NCBI RefSeq assembly: GCF_032594355.1
Contig: NZ_CP131061.1
Location: forward strand, 1,736,001 to 1,800,000
Direction: 5' to 3'
Length of the DNA: 64,000 nt
DNA from: Methanolapillus ohkumae
GTDB lineage: Archaea > Halobacteriota > Methanosarcinia > Methanosarcinales > Methanosarcinaceae
Each line of letters begins with the position of its first letter. Position 1 is the first letter of the stretch. The notes beneath the pieces are model-generated. The model was not told the DNA's origin and made no database searches. It worked only from the letters and a program-made list of their open reading frames with translations. Position numbers and translations under genes: made by a program. Shown here in pieces: positions 16,855 to 25,499 of the stretch.

Positions 16855-17389
16855 TCATCATTGCACCGGTTTTAACATTTTTTTAAAAATGACCCTTCGA
16901 TTTGACGATATTTTAAAAAATGATCCGTTCTTGGACGAAAATTTAAAAATGACCCATCGGTTTGAACTATTTTTTTTAAATGATCCCGTCGGTTGATGAA
17001 CATTTAAAAACTTGGACCTGCCGAGATGGATGAATTTTAAAAACATTGGATTCTATTTGATTTGAAGACAGATCAGGATTTATCGGCTTGATTTTTAAAA
17101 ACGAATTTGTTTGAAACAATAATTATAATTTGAACTGATTTATTTTTTTCAACAAATCCGAGAGAAAATATTTGATGAAAGAACCCCTTTTCGGATTTGA
17201 GTCAAATGTCCAAAAAATTGAGTCGTCACCGATTCGATTAATAATCATGACGATTTTTTATGCAGATAGATAATGTTTTATTAGATAACAGTTACACATA
17301 AAAATAGTATAAATATTGTATAAATATTAAGAGTCAATCAAAACCGAAATGATCAACCGGACTTTTCTGCCGGTGGTTGGAGGGAGCGA
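16855..17389. other. Intergenic region with degenerate 35-base repeats, upstream of gatC
   Basis: From about 16870 to 17010 a motif TTTAAAAATGACCC(A/T)TCGG is repeated four to five times with a spacing near 35 bases; a minus-strand ORF across it simply repeats SSNRRVIFK. The last 150 bases are AT-rich and hold the likely gatC promoter (GTATAAATATTGTATAAATA near 17310). Confidence 0.5.
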
Positions 17390-17674
17390 ATGATGATTCA
17401 AAAAGATGAGACGAAAAACTTAGCCTGGAACGCACGAATCGCCGTCAAAGAAGAAGACCTTTCCGAATATACCGACAAACTGAATGAAAAAATGGAACAC
17501 TATACCCTTTTAAGCGACGTCTCAACCAACGATGTCAAACCCACCATTAACCCGTCAAAACTCGTCACTGTTCTTCGAAAAGATGTAGTGGTTCCATCCA
17601 TGAGCGTGGAGGAAGCCCTCAAAAACGCACCCGAAACTTATGAAACGTCTTTTAAAATCCCGAAAATTCTCTAA
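17390..17674 (+). CDS. gatC: Asp-tRNA(Asn)/Glu-tRNA(Gln) amidotransferase subunit C
   Basis: 94 residues, normal for GatC. It has the first helix with NARIAVKEEDLSEYTDKLNE, the linker THYTLLSDVSTNDVKPT-like segment, LRKDVVVPSMSVEEALKNAPE and the end FKIPKIL. GatC wraps around the GatA-GatB interface. The double ATG start follows TTGGAGGGAGCG, a strong ribosome site. gatA begins 11 bases after the stop and gatB 1 base after gatA, so this is a gatCAB operon. Confidence 0.88.
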   Translation: MMIQKDETKNLAWNARIAVKEEDLSEYTDKLNEKMEHYTLLSDVSTNDVKPTINPSKLVTVLRKDVVVPSMSVEEALKNAPETYETSFKIPKIL

Positions 17675-17685
17675 GAGGAATAAAA

Positions 17686-19110
17686 ATGGCAAAAGACATT
17701 GCAGAATTTAGAAAATCCGCTTCAAAAAGTGTGGAAAAAACCATTGCCAAAAGCATGGATAAAATAAAAACCGACGATTTAAACACGGTGATTGCGTTTT
17801 CCGACGCCGCGGTCTCTCTTGCGGAAAAAGAAGAGGGATGCCAACTTTTGGGCGATCCCGACCGTGCTCTTTTTGGAGTTCCCTACCTGGTTTCCGATAA
17901 CATTTCCACAAAAGGAATCACCACCACCTGCGCATCCAAAATCATGGAAGGTTACATTCCGCCTTATGACGGTTTTGTCATCGAACGCCTGAACGAAGTC
18001 GGCGCGGTTCTTTTAGGAAAAGCCAACATGATGGAATTTGGAATTTTGGGCGCGCACGGCAAAGACGGCCTTGCGAAAAACCCGTGGGATAAAAACAAAA
18101 AGTCCGGACCCAGCGGCGGATGTGCAGCCGCTGTCAGCGCCGGAGAAGTTCCGTTTGCACTTTCTTCCGACGCCGGCGGAATTTTGCGTGTTTCCGCGTC
18201 TTACTGCGGCGTTTTCGGATTCCGGCCCAGTTACGGTGCCGTTTCCCGATTCGGACTGATTTACTGTACCGGATCCATGGACCAAATCGGTGTCGTTGCC
18301 TCCACCGTATCCGATATTGTAACCGTCATGGAGATAATTTCCGGAAATGATAAGCGAGATACAACTTCTCTGCCGGAAAAGATTGAGTTCCGAGACGAAA
18401 CCACCAAAAAATCCGATAAACCGCTTTTGGGAATTCGAATCGGCGTCCCGTCGGAATACTTCAAAGGTATTGAACCGGCCGTTGAAAAAGCCTTTTATGA
18501 AGCGCTTTCCGCCTTTGAAAAAGCCGGCGCGACCGTCAGCAAATGTTCCCTTCCAAATACAAAATACTCGATGGCGGTGCATGACATTATTTTCTCCGGC
18601 GAATGTTCGGCGATGCTTGCGAAATACGATGGAACCCGATTCGGACCGCGGGAAACCGCCGACAATTGGCATGAAATGGTCGCCAAAACACGCGCCTTGT
18701 TTGGTCCCGTCGTTCAAAGAAAAATCATGCTCGGCGTTCACTTATTATCTGTGGGCCAATACAACGATTACTACGTCAAGGCGTTAAAGACCCGGACTTT
18801 GATTGCGGCCGAACTCGAAGAAGCCTTTTCCTCGTTCGATATTTTGGTGTCACCGACAACGCCGATCACCTCACCGCCTTTAGACGGCACGTGCTGTTAC
18901 GGTTGTTCTCATGAAATGAGTGCGTTTTCTCCTGCCATTGCCGGCGTGGATTTGGCCGGTCTTCCCGCCATTTCCATTCCCTGCGTCTTGTGTGACATGC
19001 CGTCCGGAATTCAGCTCATCGGCGGATACAAAAAAGACGCTGTGATTTTAAAAGCGGCGGAAGTCTTTGAAAAACAAACCAACTGTGTCAAAACACCGGA
19101 TGTGATCTAA
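17686..19110 (+). CDS. gatA: GatA homologue that has lost the amidase catalytic triad
   Basis: 474 residues and collinear with GatA throughout (GVPYLVSDNISTKGITTTCASKI, NPWDKNKKSGPSGGCAAAVSAG, YCGVFGFRPSYGAVSRFGL, NDYYVKALKTRTLI, DLAGLPAISIPC). By eye alignment to bacterial GatA, the catalytic Lys of IKDNI is Ser70, the cis-Ser of GGSSGG is Pro142 and the nucleophile Ser of DTGGSIR is Ile166. The Asp that helps bind glutamine (ND.LT before NLAG) is Ser. It should therefore not hydrolyse glutamine. The frame is intact and sits between normal gatC and gatB, so it is probably kept as a structural subunit, with ammonia reaching GatB directly. This is inference. Confidence 0.85.
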   Translation: MAKDIAEFRKSASKSVEKTIAKSMDKIKTDDLNTVIAFSDAAVSLAEKEEGCQLLGDPDRALFGVPYLVSDNISTKGITTTCASKIMEGYIPPYDGFVIERLNEVGAVLLGKANMMEFGILGAHGKDGLAKNPWDKNKKSGPSGGCAAAVSAGEVPFALSSDAGGILRVSASYCGVFGFRPSYGAVSRFGLIYCTGSMDQIGVVASTVSDIVTVMEIISGNDKRDTTSLPEKIEFRDETTKKSDKPLLGIRIGVPSEYFKGIEPAVEKAFYEALSAFEKAGATVSKCSLPNTKYSMAVHDIIFSGECSAMLAKYDGTRFGPRETADNWHEMVAKTRALFGPVVQRKIMLGVHLLSVGQYNDYYVKALKTRTLIAAELEEAFSSFDILVSPTTPITSPPLDGTCCYGCSHEMSAFSPAIAGVDLAGLPAISIPCVLCDMPSGIQLIGGYKKDAVILKAAEVFEKQTNCVKTPDVI

Positions 19111-19111
19111 A

Positions 19112-20533
19112 ATGGTTTACGAAAACCCGGACCAAGTGATGATCGGCCTTGAGGTCCACGTTCAATTGAACAAAGCCAATACCAAAATGTTTTGCGGCTG
19201 CACGACCAACTATACGGATGAGGAAGCCAACACCTGCCTGTGTGCCGGCTGCTTGGCGCTTCCCGGAACAACACCGGTTCTCAACGAAAAATCCGTCGAG
19301 TATGCCATCAAAATCGGACTTGCGCTCAACGCGGAAATTTCCGATGAGACCGACTTTTATATGAAAAATTACTTTTATCCGGATTTGGGAAACGGATACC
19401 AAGTGACTCAGTTTGACAAACCGATTGTCAAAAATGGGCACATCGTGATTGAAGGCGAAGACGGTGAATTAAATGTTCGAATCCGCCGCGCCCACATGGA
19501 AGACGACCCCGGAAAAATGGCGCACTTTGGGTCGATTGAAAAATCGACCGGCAGCATTATTGACTTTAACCGGTCCGGAATGCCGCTTGTGGAAATCGTG
19601 ACCGAGCCGGACATGAGAACAGCCAAAGAAGCCCGCCGCTTTTTGGACAAACTCCGAAGCATTTTGGAATACTTGGATGTTTTTGACGGTTCCCGTGAAG
19701 GTGCCATGAAAGCGGATGCCAATGTTTCCGTGTATTTGGGAACCCGCGTGGAAGTGAAAAATATTTCATCTCACAAATCGGTGGAAAAAGCGATTAATTA
19801 TGAAATCATGCGTCAAAAAGATGCTCACCGGAAAGGAAAAAAGTTGGTCCAGGAAACCCGCCACTATGATGAGGGACGCAATGTCACCATCAGCCTCCGT
19901 GTCAAAGAAACCGCCGATGACTATCGTTATTTCCCGGACTTTGATTTGGTGCCGTTGTATGTGGGCGGCCGTGTGGAGGAAATTCGGGCAGCTATGCCGG
20001 AATTGCCGGATGCGAAACGGGAACGTTTTGTGGCACAATATGGAATTTCCGATGCGCACGCCAAAAGCCTGACGTCTGAAAAAGCCTTTGCTGACCTTTT
20101 TGAAAAAGTCGCAACAAAAGTGGACCCCAAAATTGCCGCGTCATGGGTAGCCGACATTGTCAAGGGCGAGCTCAACTATCGGGATTTGCCGGTGACAAAA
20201 TGCGATGCGGACGATATTGCTTGCATTATTGATTTGGTGGGCTGCAAAAAAATCAGCGAGGAAAGTGGTGTGACAATTGTCCGGACGATGCTGGATGACG
20301 GTGGAAAACCGGATCAAATCGTTGCCGCCAAAGGACTTTTGATGGTCGGGGACGACTTTTTAGCAACCGCCGCCAAAGAAGCGATTGCTGAAAACCCAAG
20401 CGCGGTTGCGGACTATCGGGCCGGAATTGAAAAAGCGCTCAATTTCTTAGTCGGAAAAGTCATGCAAAAATCCAAAGGAAAAGCCGATGCCAGAACCGCC
20501 CGAGAACTCGTTTTAAAAGAACTGGGCGAATAA
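19112..20533 (+). CDS. gatB: Asp-tRNA(Asn)/Glu-tRNA(Gln) amidotransferase subunit B
   Basis: 473 residues, the GatB and not the longer GatE type. The kinase/transamidase domain is intact: MIGLEVHVQLN, the zinc Cys set FCGC...CLCAGC, KNYFYPDLGNGYQVTQFD, RRAHMEDDPGK, GMPLVEIVTEPD, GAMKADANVSVYLG and DYRYFPDFDLVPL, followed by the helical and YqeY-like tail domains. GatB activates the side chain of Asp (or Glu) on tRNA with ATP and adds ammonia. In archaea the complex mainly makes Asn-tRNA(Asn). The gene begins one base after gatA. Confidence 0.93.
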   Translation: MVYENPDQVMIGLEVHVQLNKANTKMFCGCTTNYTDEEANTCLCAGCLALPGTTPVLNEKSVEYAIKIGLALNAEISDETDFYMKNYFYPDLGNGYQVTQFDKPIVKNGHIVIEGEDGELNVRIRRAHMEDDPGKMAHFGSIEKSTGSIIDFNRSGMPLVEIVTEPDMRTAKEARRFLDKLRSILEYLDVFDGSREGAMKADANVSVYLGTRVEVKNISSHKSVEKAINYEIMRQKDAHRKGKKLVQETRHYDEGRNVTISLRVKETADDYRYFPDFDLVPLYVGGRVEEIRAAMPELPDAKRERFVAQYGISDAHAKSLTSEKAFADLFEKVATKVDPKIAASWVADIVKGELNYRDLPVTKCDADDIACIIDLVGCKKISEESGVTIVRTMLDDGGKPDQIVAAKGLLMVGDDFLATAAKEAIAENPSAVADYRAGIEKALNFLVGKVMQKSKGKADARTARELVLKELGE

Positions 20534-20585
20534 GCGGGCGGCTTTTGCAATTGTGATTGAAAAAATGATTCAAAATTAAATTTAG

Positions 20586-20621
20586 AAAATCTCAAACCTG
20601 TTTTTGTTTGAGATTTTTGTT
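20586..20621 (+). terminator. Terminator of gatCAB
   Basis: AAAATCTCAAAC (20586-20597) pairs with GTTTGAGATTTT (20606-20617) around an 8-base loop, followed by TTGTTTTTCTTTTC. Confidence 0.75.
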
Positions 20622-20649
20622 TTTCTTTTCTGTATTTTTGAATTTTGAA

Positions 20650-20722
20650 AAAGCGGCACGCTCGCGCGTTACGGCGGCAAATTATTAAAGAGTCAACAAA
20701 GCGGATGAGCCTGCTTTTTTTT
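20650..20722 (+). repeat. Dispersed 3' element, copy 3
   Basis: Core AAGCGGCACGCTCGCGCGTT then ACGGCGGCAAATTATTAAAG, an arm AGTCAACAAAGCGGATGAGC and a CTGCTTTTTTTT end. It is 117 bases after gatB and in the same orientation, following the gatCAB terminator. Confidence 0.7.
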
Positions 20723-20800
20723 CTGTTTTCCAACAAAATGATTGGTGGCTTTTTTGTAATTTTTTGTTTTTTACCCGGATGGTTTGTTTAAAAAAGGGAG

Positions 20801-20825
20801 AAGAGCGGTCGGGAAGACCGCTCTT
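20801..20825 (+). terminator. Second hairpin downstream of gatCAB
   Basis: AAGAGCGGTC pairs perfectly with GACCGCTCTT around GGGAA (20801-20825). It could end a transcript covering the 3' element and the preceding T-rich stretch. Confidence 0.5.
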
Positions 20826-20911
20826 TGGGTTGATTATAGATTCGTTTTTTTGTTTTTATTATTTTGATTTTATTCATTGTGAAAACACAATTCTTCTAAA
20901 ATCAAAATTCT

Positions 20912-20968
20912 GTAAGGTCCAACCACGAGGAAGGGTTGGTGGAAGCAACCGGACCGCCAAAAAGGCAT
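20912..20968 (+). ncRNA. Candidate structured RNA with a three-way junction
   Basis: GGTCC (20916-20920) pairs with GGACC (20951-20955). They enclose two adjacent hairpins, AACC/GGTT (20921-20924 with 20934-20937) and GGT/ACC (20938-20940 with 20948-20950), with almost no unpaired junction bases. A small GCC-AAAAA-GGC hairpin follows directly. The segment is GC-richer than its surroundings and no ORF explains it. Confidence 0.35.
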
Positions 20969-21044
20969 AAGTTTTTCAGATTGCAATAAATGACATGGAA
21001 TTTTTTTCTTTTTGAAAAAATAGAATGCAAATAATACATGACCC

Positions 21045-21168
21045 TTCAGACATACTTGTGTGAATACTATATACATAGTATAAATATATAAAATATTCTA
21101 AAATACCACAAATATAGTATAATTATAAAAATGATATATATATAGTACAAACTATAATATTAGTATGA
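21045..21168 (+). promoter_or_regulatory. Upstream region of the RHH-like gene with repeated TATAGTAT motifs
   Basis: ACTATATACATAGTAT, ATATAGTATAATT, ATATATATAGTACAAACTAT and ATTAGTAT recur within 110 bases directly before the start. They are short inverted or direct repeats and may be operator half-sites for the RHH-like protein itself. The TATA box is probably among them. Confidence 0.4.
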
Positions 21169-21651
21169 ATGGTCAAAATTCAAAGCATGGATGTAATAAC
21201 CCAAAGAAAAAAAGCAATTTCTTTAACGGTGAGCCAACTGCTGCTCAATAAGATGAATAAACTCATGAAAGAGAACAAATTTTCATCTATATCGGATATT
21301 GTCAATGTTTCCGTATCGATGTTCATCGGTCAACTTTCCGTCTATGAACAAAATTCAAATTTTGACCGTACCCGATTCGCCGACGCTTCCCAAGAAGACA
21401 ATACGCCGCGAATAAAAATTTCTGTCTCATACAGCGTTTTTTTAGACGACGAACTTGAAAAACTTTGCCAAACCACTCAAAAAAACAAATCCTTTATTGT
21501 CCGAATTGCCTTAGACAATTTCTTTGATTACTACGCGCATCCTGAAAAAAAGAAAGAAATTCAGAAAAAAACAGATTTTCCGGCTTCCCGAGAAGAGCTT
21601 CTCGCAATTATTCAAGAAATGATTGACGCCAACAAAACAGAACACATGTAA
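21169..21651 (+). CDS. Ribbon-helix-helix-like DNA-binding protein, possibly tandem
   Basis: 160 residues. Two similar sections appear: RKKAISLTVSQLLLNKMNKLMKENKFSSISDIVNVSVSMFIGQL (about residues 13-55) and IKISVSYSVFLDDELEKLCQTTQKNKSFIVRIALDNFFDYY (about residues 82-122). Each has a short beta strand followed by two helices in the pattern of RHH domains (IS-x-S/L ... L-x-K-L ... S-IV-x-x-A/V). That would make a single-chain tandem RHH regulator. The start is an ATG or a downstream ATG at about codon 7; no clear ribosome site. The function is inferred only from fold pattern. Confidence 0.5.
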   Translation: MVKIQSMDVITQRKKAISLTVSQLLLNKMNKLMKENKFSSISDIVNVSVSMFIGQLSVYEQNSNFDRTRFADASQEDNTPRIKISVSYSVFLDDELEKLCQTTQKNKSFIVRIALDNFFDYYAHPEKKKEIQKKTDFPASREELLAIIQEMIDANKTEHM

Positions 21652-21784
21652 ATGAAAAATGATTAAATTCGCATAAATGCCGGACCTTCGGCCGATTTTG
21701 AAAAACGATTAAGCGATTGAAAAAAAACAGAAATCGCCCCGTAATTCCCAAGAGAAATCTTTTGCCAAAAACTGCGTCTGATGT

Positions 21785-23161
21785 TTATTTTTCAATCGCG
21801 TTTGCCCCGATTTTTTTCATATCCTCAAAAAACCGTGGATAAGAAATACGGACAGACTCCGCCGTATCGATTGTGGTGCCACCGGTCATGAGCCCGGCCA
21901 CAAAAAGCGCCATCACAATTCGGTGGTCATCCCATCCGCAAAGATTTGCTCCAAAAAGACCCGCGCCGCCTTTTCCCGAAATAATCAAACCGTCCGCGGT
22001 TTCAATGATTTCGGCACCCATTTTTGACAATTCCGTTGCCATCGCATGGAGACGATCGGTTTCTTTAAAACGTACATGTCCGGCATTTTTGATTTCCATC
22101 CTGCCCTCTGAAAACGTTCCTAATACAGCAAGCGTCGGAACCAAATCCGGAATTTCTCCAGCGTCCACGCAAATCCCGGTCAACGTTTTTCCGGAATTGG
22201 AAACATGCACGGTCCCTTCTTTTTTATCCCAAGAAATGTCGGCCCCCATTTCCTTTAAAATATGAATAATCGCAAGGTCCCCTTGTGCCGATGGAAACAA
22301 ATTTTTGACATCAACATCCGACCCGGAAATCATGGCGGCGGCGGCCAAAACATAAGAGACGGATGAAAAATCCCCGGGAACCGTGTAGTTCTCCAAATGA
22401 TAAGCTTGATTGCCTTTGATTTTGTAAGAAATTTTGCCGCCGGTTTTCGCCGAAACCGAATTCTTATTTTGGTCGGTTGGGTCGGTTGGGTCGGTTGGGT
22501 CAGTTTGTTCAATTTGCTCCAAAATTTCAATGCCGGCTGCTTTTGCCACATCCATTGTGATGTCCACGTATGGTTTGGATTTCAGTTCCCCGTGAATGGA
22601 AAGTTCGGTCGGCCCATCCAAAAGCGGACAAACTAAAAGAAGCGCTGAGATAAACTGAGAACTGACGCTGCCGTCAATGGAATAAATCCCCGGCTTTATT
22701 TTTCCTTCAACGACAAGTGGCGCACAGCCGTTGTTGTTTTTGGAATAGGCCCGTGCGCCCATTTTTTGAAGCGTTTCTAAAAGAGGCGTATTGGGACGTT
22801 TTTGAAGAGAGGCGTCTCCTAAAAGAGTAATTTCAGAGCCGCAAAGCGCGGAAAGCGCCGTCATAAAACGCAATGTTGTTCCTGAATTTCCAACATCGAC
22901 AATCTCGTCGGGAACTTTTAACCGCTTTCCAAAGCCGGAAACATAAATTTTATCGGATATTTCCTCAAAAGAACCGCCGAAAAGGCGGCAAGCCTTCATG
23001 GTCGATCGAGTGTCTTCTGAAATCAGACAATTGGATAAACAACATTTGCCGTCCCCAAGCGCCGCGGCAAAAACTGCCCGATGCGTATAACTTTTAGAAG
23101 CAGGCGCACTCACTTCTCCGACAAGAATGGACTTTTGGACAGAAACAATCATGCGTCCCAT
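21785..23161 (-). CDS. aroA: 3-phosphoshikimate 1-carboxyvinyltransferase (EPSP synthase)
   Basis: 458 residues. SAPASKSYTHRAVFAAAL (phosphate-binding Lys), DVGNSGTTLRFMTALSALCG, DGSVSSQFISALLLVCPL, LKSKPYVDITMDV, VPGDFSSVSYVLAAAA, RFKETDRLHAMATEL and WDDHRIVMALFVAGL are all present. It makes 5-enolpyruvylshikimate 3-phosphate in aromatic amino acid synthesis. Around residues 212-232 there is an insert EQTDPTDPTDPTDQNKN made by a 9-base tandem repeat (GGTCGGTTG on the plus strand, 22471-22500), absent from the family. It is separated from the pro genes upstream by 240 bases that hold a 3' element. Confidence 0.93.
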   Translation of the reverse strand: MGRMIVSVQKSILVGEVSAPASKSYTHRAVFAAALGDGKCCLSNCLISEDTRSTMKACRLFGGSFEEISDKIYVSGFGKRLKVPDEIVDVGNSGTTLRFMTALSALCGSEITLLGDASLQKRPNTPLLETLQKMGARAYSKNNNGCAPLVVEGKIKPGIYSIDGSVSSQFISALLLVCPLLDGPTELSIHGELKSKPYVDITMDVAKAAGIEILEQIEQTDPTDPTDPTDQNKNSVSAKTGGKISYKIKGNQAYHLENYTVPGDFSSVSYVLAAAAMISGSDVDVKNLFPSAQGDLAIIHILKEMGADISWDKKEGTVHVSNSGKTLTGICVDAGEIPDLVPTLAVLGTFSEGRMEIKNAGHVRFKETDRLHAMATELSKMGAEIIETADGLIISGKGGAGLFGANLCGWDDHRIVMALFVAGLMTGGTTIDTAESVRISYPRFFEDMKKIGANAIEK

Positions 23162-23244
23162 AAAACCTTAAAAGATTATAAGGCTTTCAGCCGATTGGAT
23201 GGATAACGAAAATAATAGAAATAAAAAAGATAAAAATGAAAAAA

Positions 23245-23312
23245 TAAATTGGATCCGCTGGTTTTGCCGAATAAATTAAAAAATTGTTGCGATAACGCAC
23301 GCGGTGGAAAAA
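23245..23312 (-). repeat. Dispersed 3' element, copy 4
   Basis: On the minus strand: TTTTTCCACCGCGTGCGTTA then TCGCAACAATTTTTTAATTT and an arm ending in CAAAACCAGCGGATCC. It lies 90 bases after the proC stop, in the same orientation, after a T-rich tract. Confidence 0.65.
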
Positions 23313-23401
23313 CTCAAAAAATGAAAAAATAAAACAAATAAAAAATAAAACAAATAAAAAAAGATGAGCCGGTTTTTCACAGTCATCCGGCTGCATGAGA
23401 A

Positions 23402-24214
23402 TTATTTCTTTTTGCCGATTTCTTTAGATTTTTCGGCGCTCGCAATCACCGCATTCATAAAAGCCGCCCGGATTTTGTAATCTTCCAGCGTTTGAATGCC
23501 GACAATTGTTGTGCCGGCCGGTGAGCAAACCATGTCTTTGAGTTCTCCCGGATGGTCGCCCGACTCAATCACCATTTTCGCGGCACCGATCACGGTTTGC
23601 GCCGCCAGAATCTGAGCGGTTCGCCGGTCCAGTCCTTCATAAACACCGCCGTCGGCCAGCGCTTCAATCACCGGGAAAATGTATGCCGGACCGCTTCCGG
23701 AAAGACCGGTCACCGCGTCTAATAATTCTTCTCCGATTTCCATCGCGACACCGACCGTTGAAAAAACAGCTTTTACAAGATCAATATCCTCCTTGCTTGC
23801 GTTTTTTCCGGGACAAATTCCGGTCGCGCTTTCAAGAACGGTCGCGCAAATGTTGGGCATCACTCGGACAACCCGCGCGTTTTTGCCGGCCATTTCTTCC
23901 AAACTTGCGGTGGTCACGCCGGCCGCAATGGAAATGAATAATTTGTTCTCCAAAGATCCGGCTGTCGATAAGGCGGCCGCAATGTCTTTGGGTTTGACGG
24001 CCAAAATTAAAACATCGGATCTCTTAACGATTTCCGCGTTGTCGCCGGTCACAAAAATACCGAAATCTTTTCGGGCCGTTTCCGACGCCGGTTCATATTT
24101 TTCGCCGGCGCAAATGTTGTCTTTGGAAATGCCGCTTTTAATCAATCCGCGAATGATGGCGGACGCCATTTTTCCGGCCCCTAAAAAGCCGATTTTTTGT
24201 TCATCCAGTTTCAT
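23402..24214 (-). CDS. proC: Pyrroline-5-carboxylate reductase
   Basis: 270 residues. IGFLGAGKMASAIIRGLIKSG is the NADP-binding start, VLILAVKPKDI and ISIAAGVTTASLEEM follow, and VTGLSGSGPAYIFPVIEALADGGVYEGLDR with the C-terminal PGELKDMVCSPAGTTIVGI is the proline-binding signature. It performs the last step of proline synthesis. It is the last of three genes (proA, proB, proC) in one direction with 52- and 66-base gaps, so the operon covers the complete pathway from glutamate. Confidence 0.95.
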   Translation of the reverse strand: MKLDEQKIGFLGAGKMASAIIRGLIKSGISKDNICAGEKYEPASETARKDFGIFVTGDNAEIVKRSDVLILAVKPKDIAAALSTAGSLENKLFISIAAGVTTASLEEMAGKNARVVRVMPNICATVLESATGICPGKNASKEDIDLVKAVFSTVGVAMEIGEELLDAVTGLSGSGPAYIFPVIEALADGGVYEGLDRRTAQILAAQTVIGAAKMVIESGDHPGELKDMVCSPAGTTIVGIQTLEDYKIRAAFMNAVIASAEKSKEIGKKK

Positions 24215-24280
24215 AAAGATTCTCCCAAATAAATTGATAAATTGTATTTGACAAGGAATGAAAAATTTAAATTATTTTAA

Positions 24281-25447
24281 TTAATCCAAAAGCGCAATGT
24301 TCTCTTTTCGAATCACATTGTCATAATCCTTGTGCCCGAGGATTTTTTCTATTTCGTCGGTGTGAACGCCTTTGATTTTTTCAATGTCTTGCGCCCCGTA
24401 ATCCGTAATTCCTTTGGCAAAAATTGCGCCGCCGCACTCCAATGCGACAACATCACCGCGATTGAAGTTTCCGGAAACAGATTTGATGCCTTTGGGCAAA
24501 AGACCGCCTGTTTTGATAACGGCATCCATCGCGCCACGGTCAACGGAAATGGTTCCTTCCGCCTTGGAAAAAGAAATCCACCGGCTTTTGTTTTTAGATA
24601 CATTTTCCTCTTCGGCATAAAACAACGTTCCAATATTTTCGCCCGCCACCACCCGCTCAATGACATGGTCAATGCCGCTGTTTGCAATCACCATGTGGCA
24701 CCCTGCTTTTTCACAGATTTTTCCGGCAATCAGTTTGGTCCGCATGCCGCCGACACCTTTCATGCTGGTCGGATCACCGCCATACGCTTCAATTTCAGGC
24801 GTAATTTTAGAAACGAAATGAATCAATTTCGCATCGGAGAACACTTTCGGATTTTTATCATAAAGGCCATCGATGTCGGAGAGAATGATGAGAAGATCCG
24901 CTTCAATTTTACTGGCAACCATTGCCGATAAACGGTCGTTGTCTCCAAAAACGGTTTCAATTTCATTGGTGCAGGTGCTGTCATTTTCATTCACGATTGG
25001 AACAACTCCATATCCGAGAAGGGTAATGATACTGTTTCTCAAATTCAGATACTTCACACGGTCGGAATAAAAGTCATAGGAGAGAAGGATTTGAGCGACT
25101 TTCGTACCGTAATTTTGATAAGCTTCGCTCCAATACCGCATCAATTCACTTTGCCCAACGGATGCCGCAGCCTGCCGGATCGGAATTTCTTTGGGTTTGG
25201 TCGGAATGCCGAGCATCAGTAAACCAACACCGATTGCGCCGGAAGTGACAATAATTACTTCTTTGCCACGGGCAAGAAGCGCGGCGGTCTGAGAGGCAAC
25301 GCTGTCTAAAAAGGCGATATTGATCGTGGAATCGTCATTCATGATGGAAGTCGTTCCGATTTTAATGACGATACGCGACAAATCGTCCAATAATTCTTGT
25401 CGATTGACGTCACCGGATTTGGCCTGGGGAATATTTTTGTCCGACAT
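24281..25447 (-). CDS. proB: Glutamate 5-kinase
   Basis: 388 residues: an amino acid kinase domain (IVIKIGTTSIMNDD, VTSGAIGVGLLMLG, PIVNENDSTCTNEIETVFGDNDRLSAMVAS, LLIILSDIDGLYDKNP, TSMKGVGGMRTKL) and a C-terminal PUA domain from about residue 290 (RGAMDAVIKTGGLLPKGIKSVSGNFNRGDVV). It phosphorylates glutamate and is usually feedback-inhibited by proline. The PUA domain is typical of bacterial-type ProB. The gene lies between proA and proC. Confidence 0.94.
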   Translation of the reverse strand: MSDKNIPQAKSGDVNRQELLDDLSRIVIKIGTTSIMNDDSTINIAFLDSVASQTAALLARGKEVIIVTSGAIGVGLLMLGIPTKPKEIPIRQAAASVGQSELMRYWSEAYQNYGTKVAQILLSYDFYSDRVKYLNLRNSIITLLGYGVVPIVNENDSTCTNEIETVFGDNDRLSAMVASKIEADLLIILSDIDGLYDKNPKVFSDAKLIHFVSKITPEIEAYGGDPTSMKGVGGMRTKLIAGKICEKAGCHMVIANSGIDHVIERVVAGENIGTLFYAEEENVSKNKSRWISFSKAEGTISVDRGAMDAVIKTGGLLPKGIKSVSGNFNRGDVVALECGGAIFAKGITDYGAQDIEKIKGVHTDEIEKILGHKDYDNVIRKENIALLD

Positions 25448-25499
25448 AATTTTTCACGAAAATTTACAGAAATTAAAAAGTATCAAAATTGAAAAAGAA

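Noticed and set aside
16858..17046. 62-residue minus-strand ORF
   Set aside because: It simply repeats a degenerate 35-base unit.
19112..20533. GatE (partner of GatD) instead of GatB
   Set aside because: The length (473) and domain order are those of GatB; GatE has an extra inserted domain, and gatC and gatA are adjacent.
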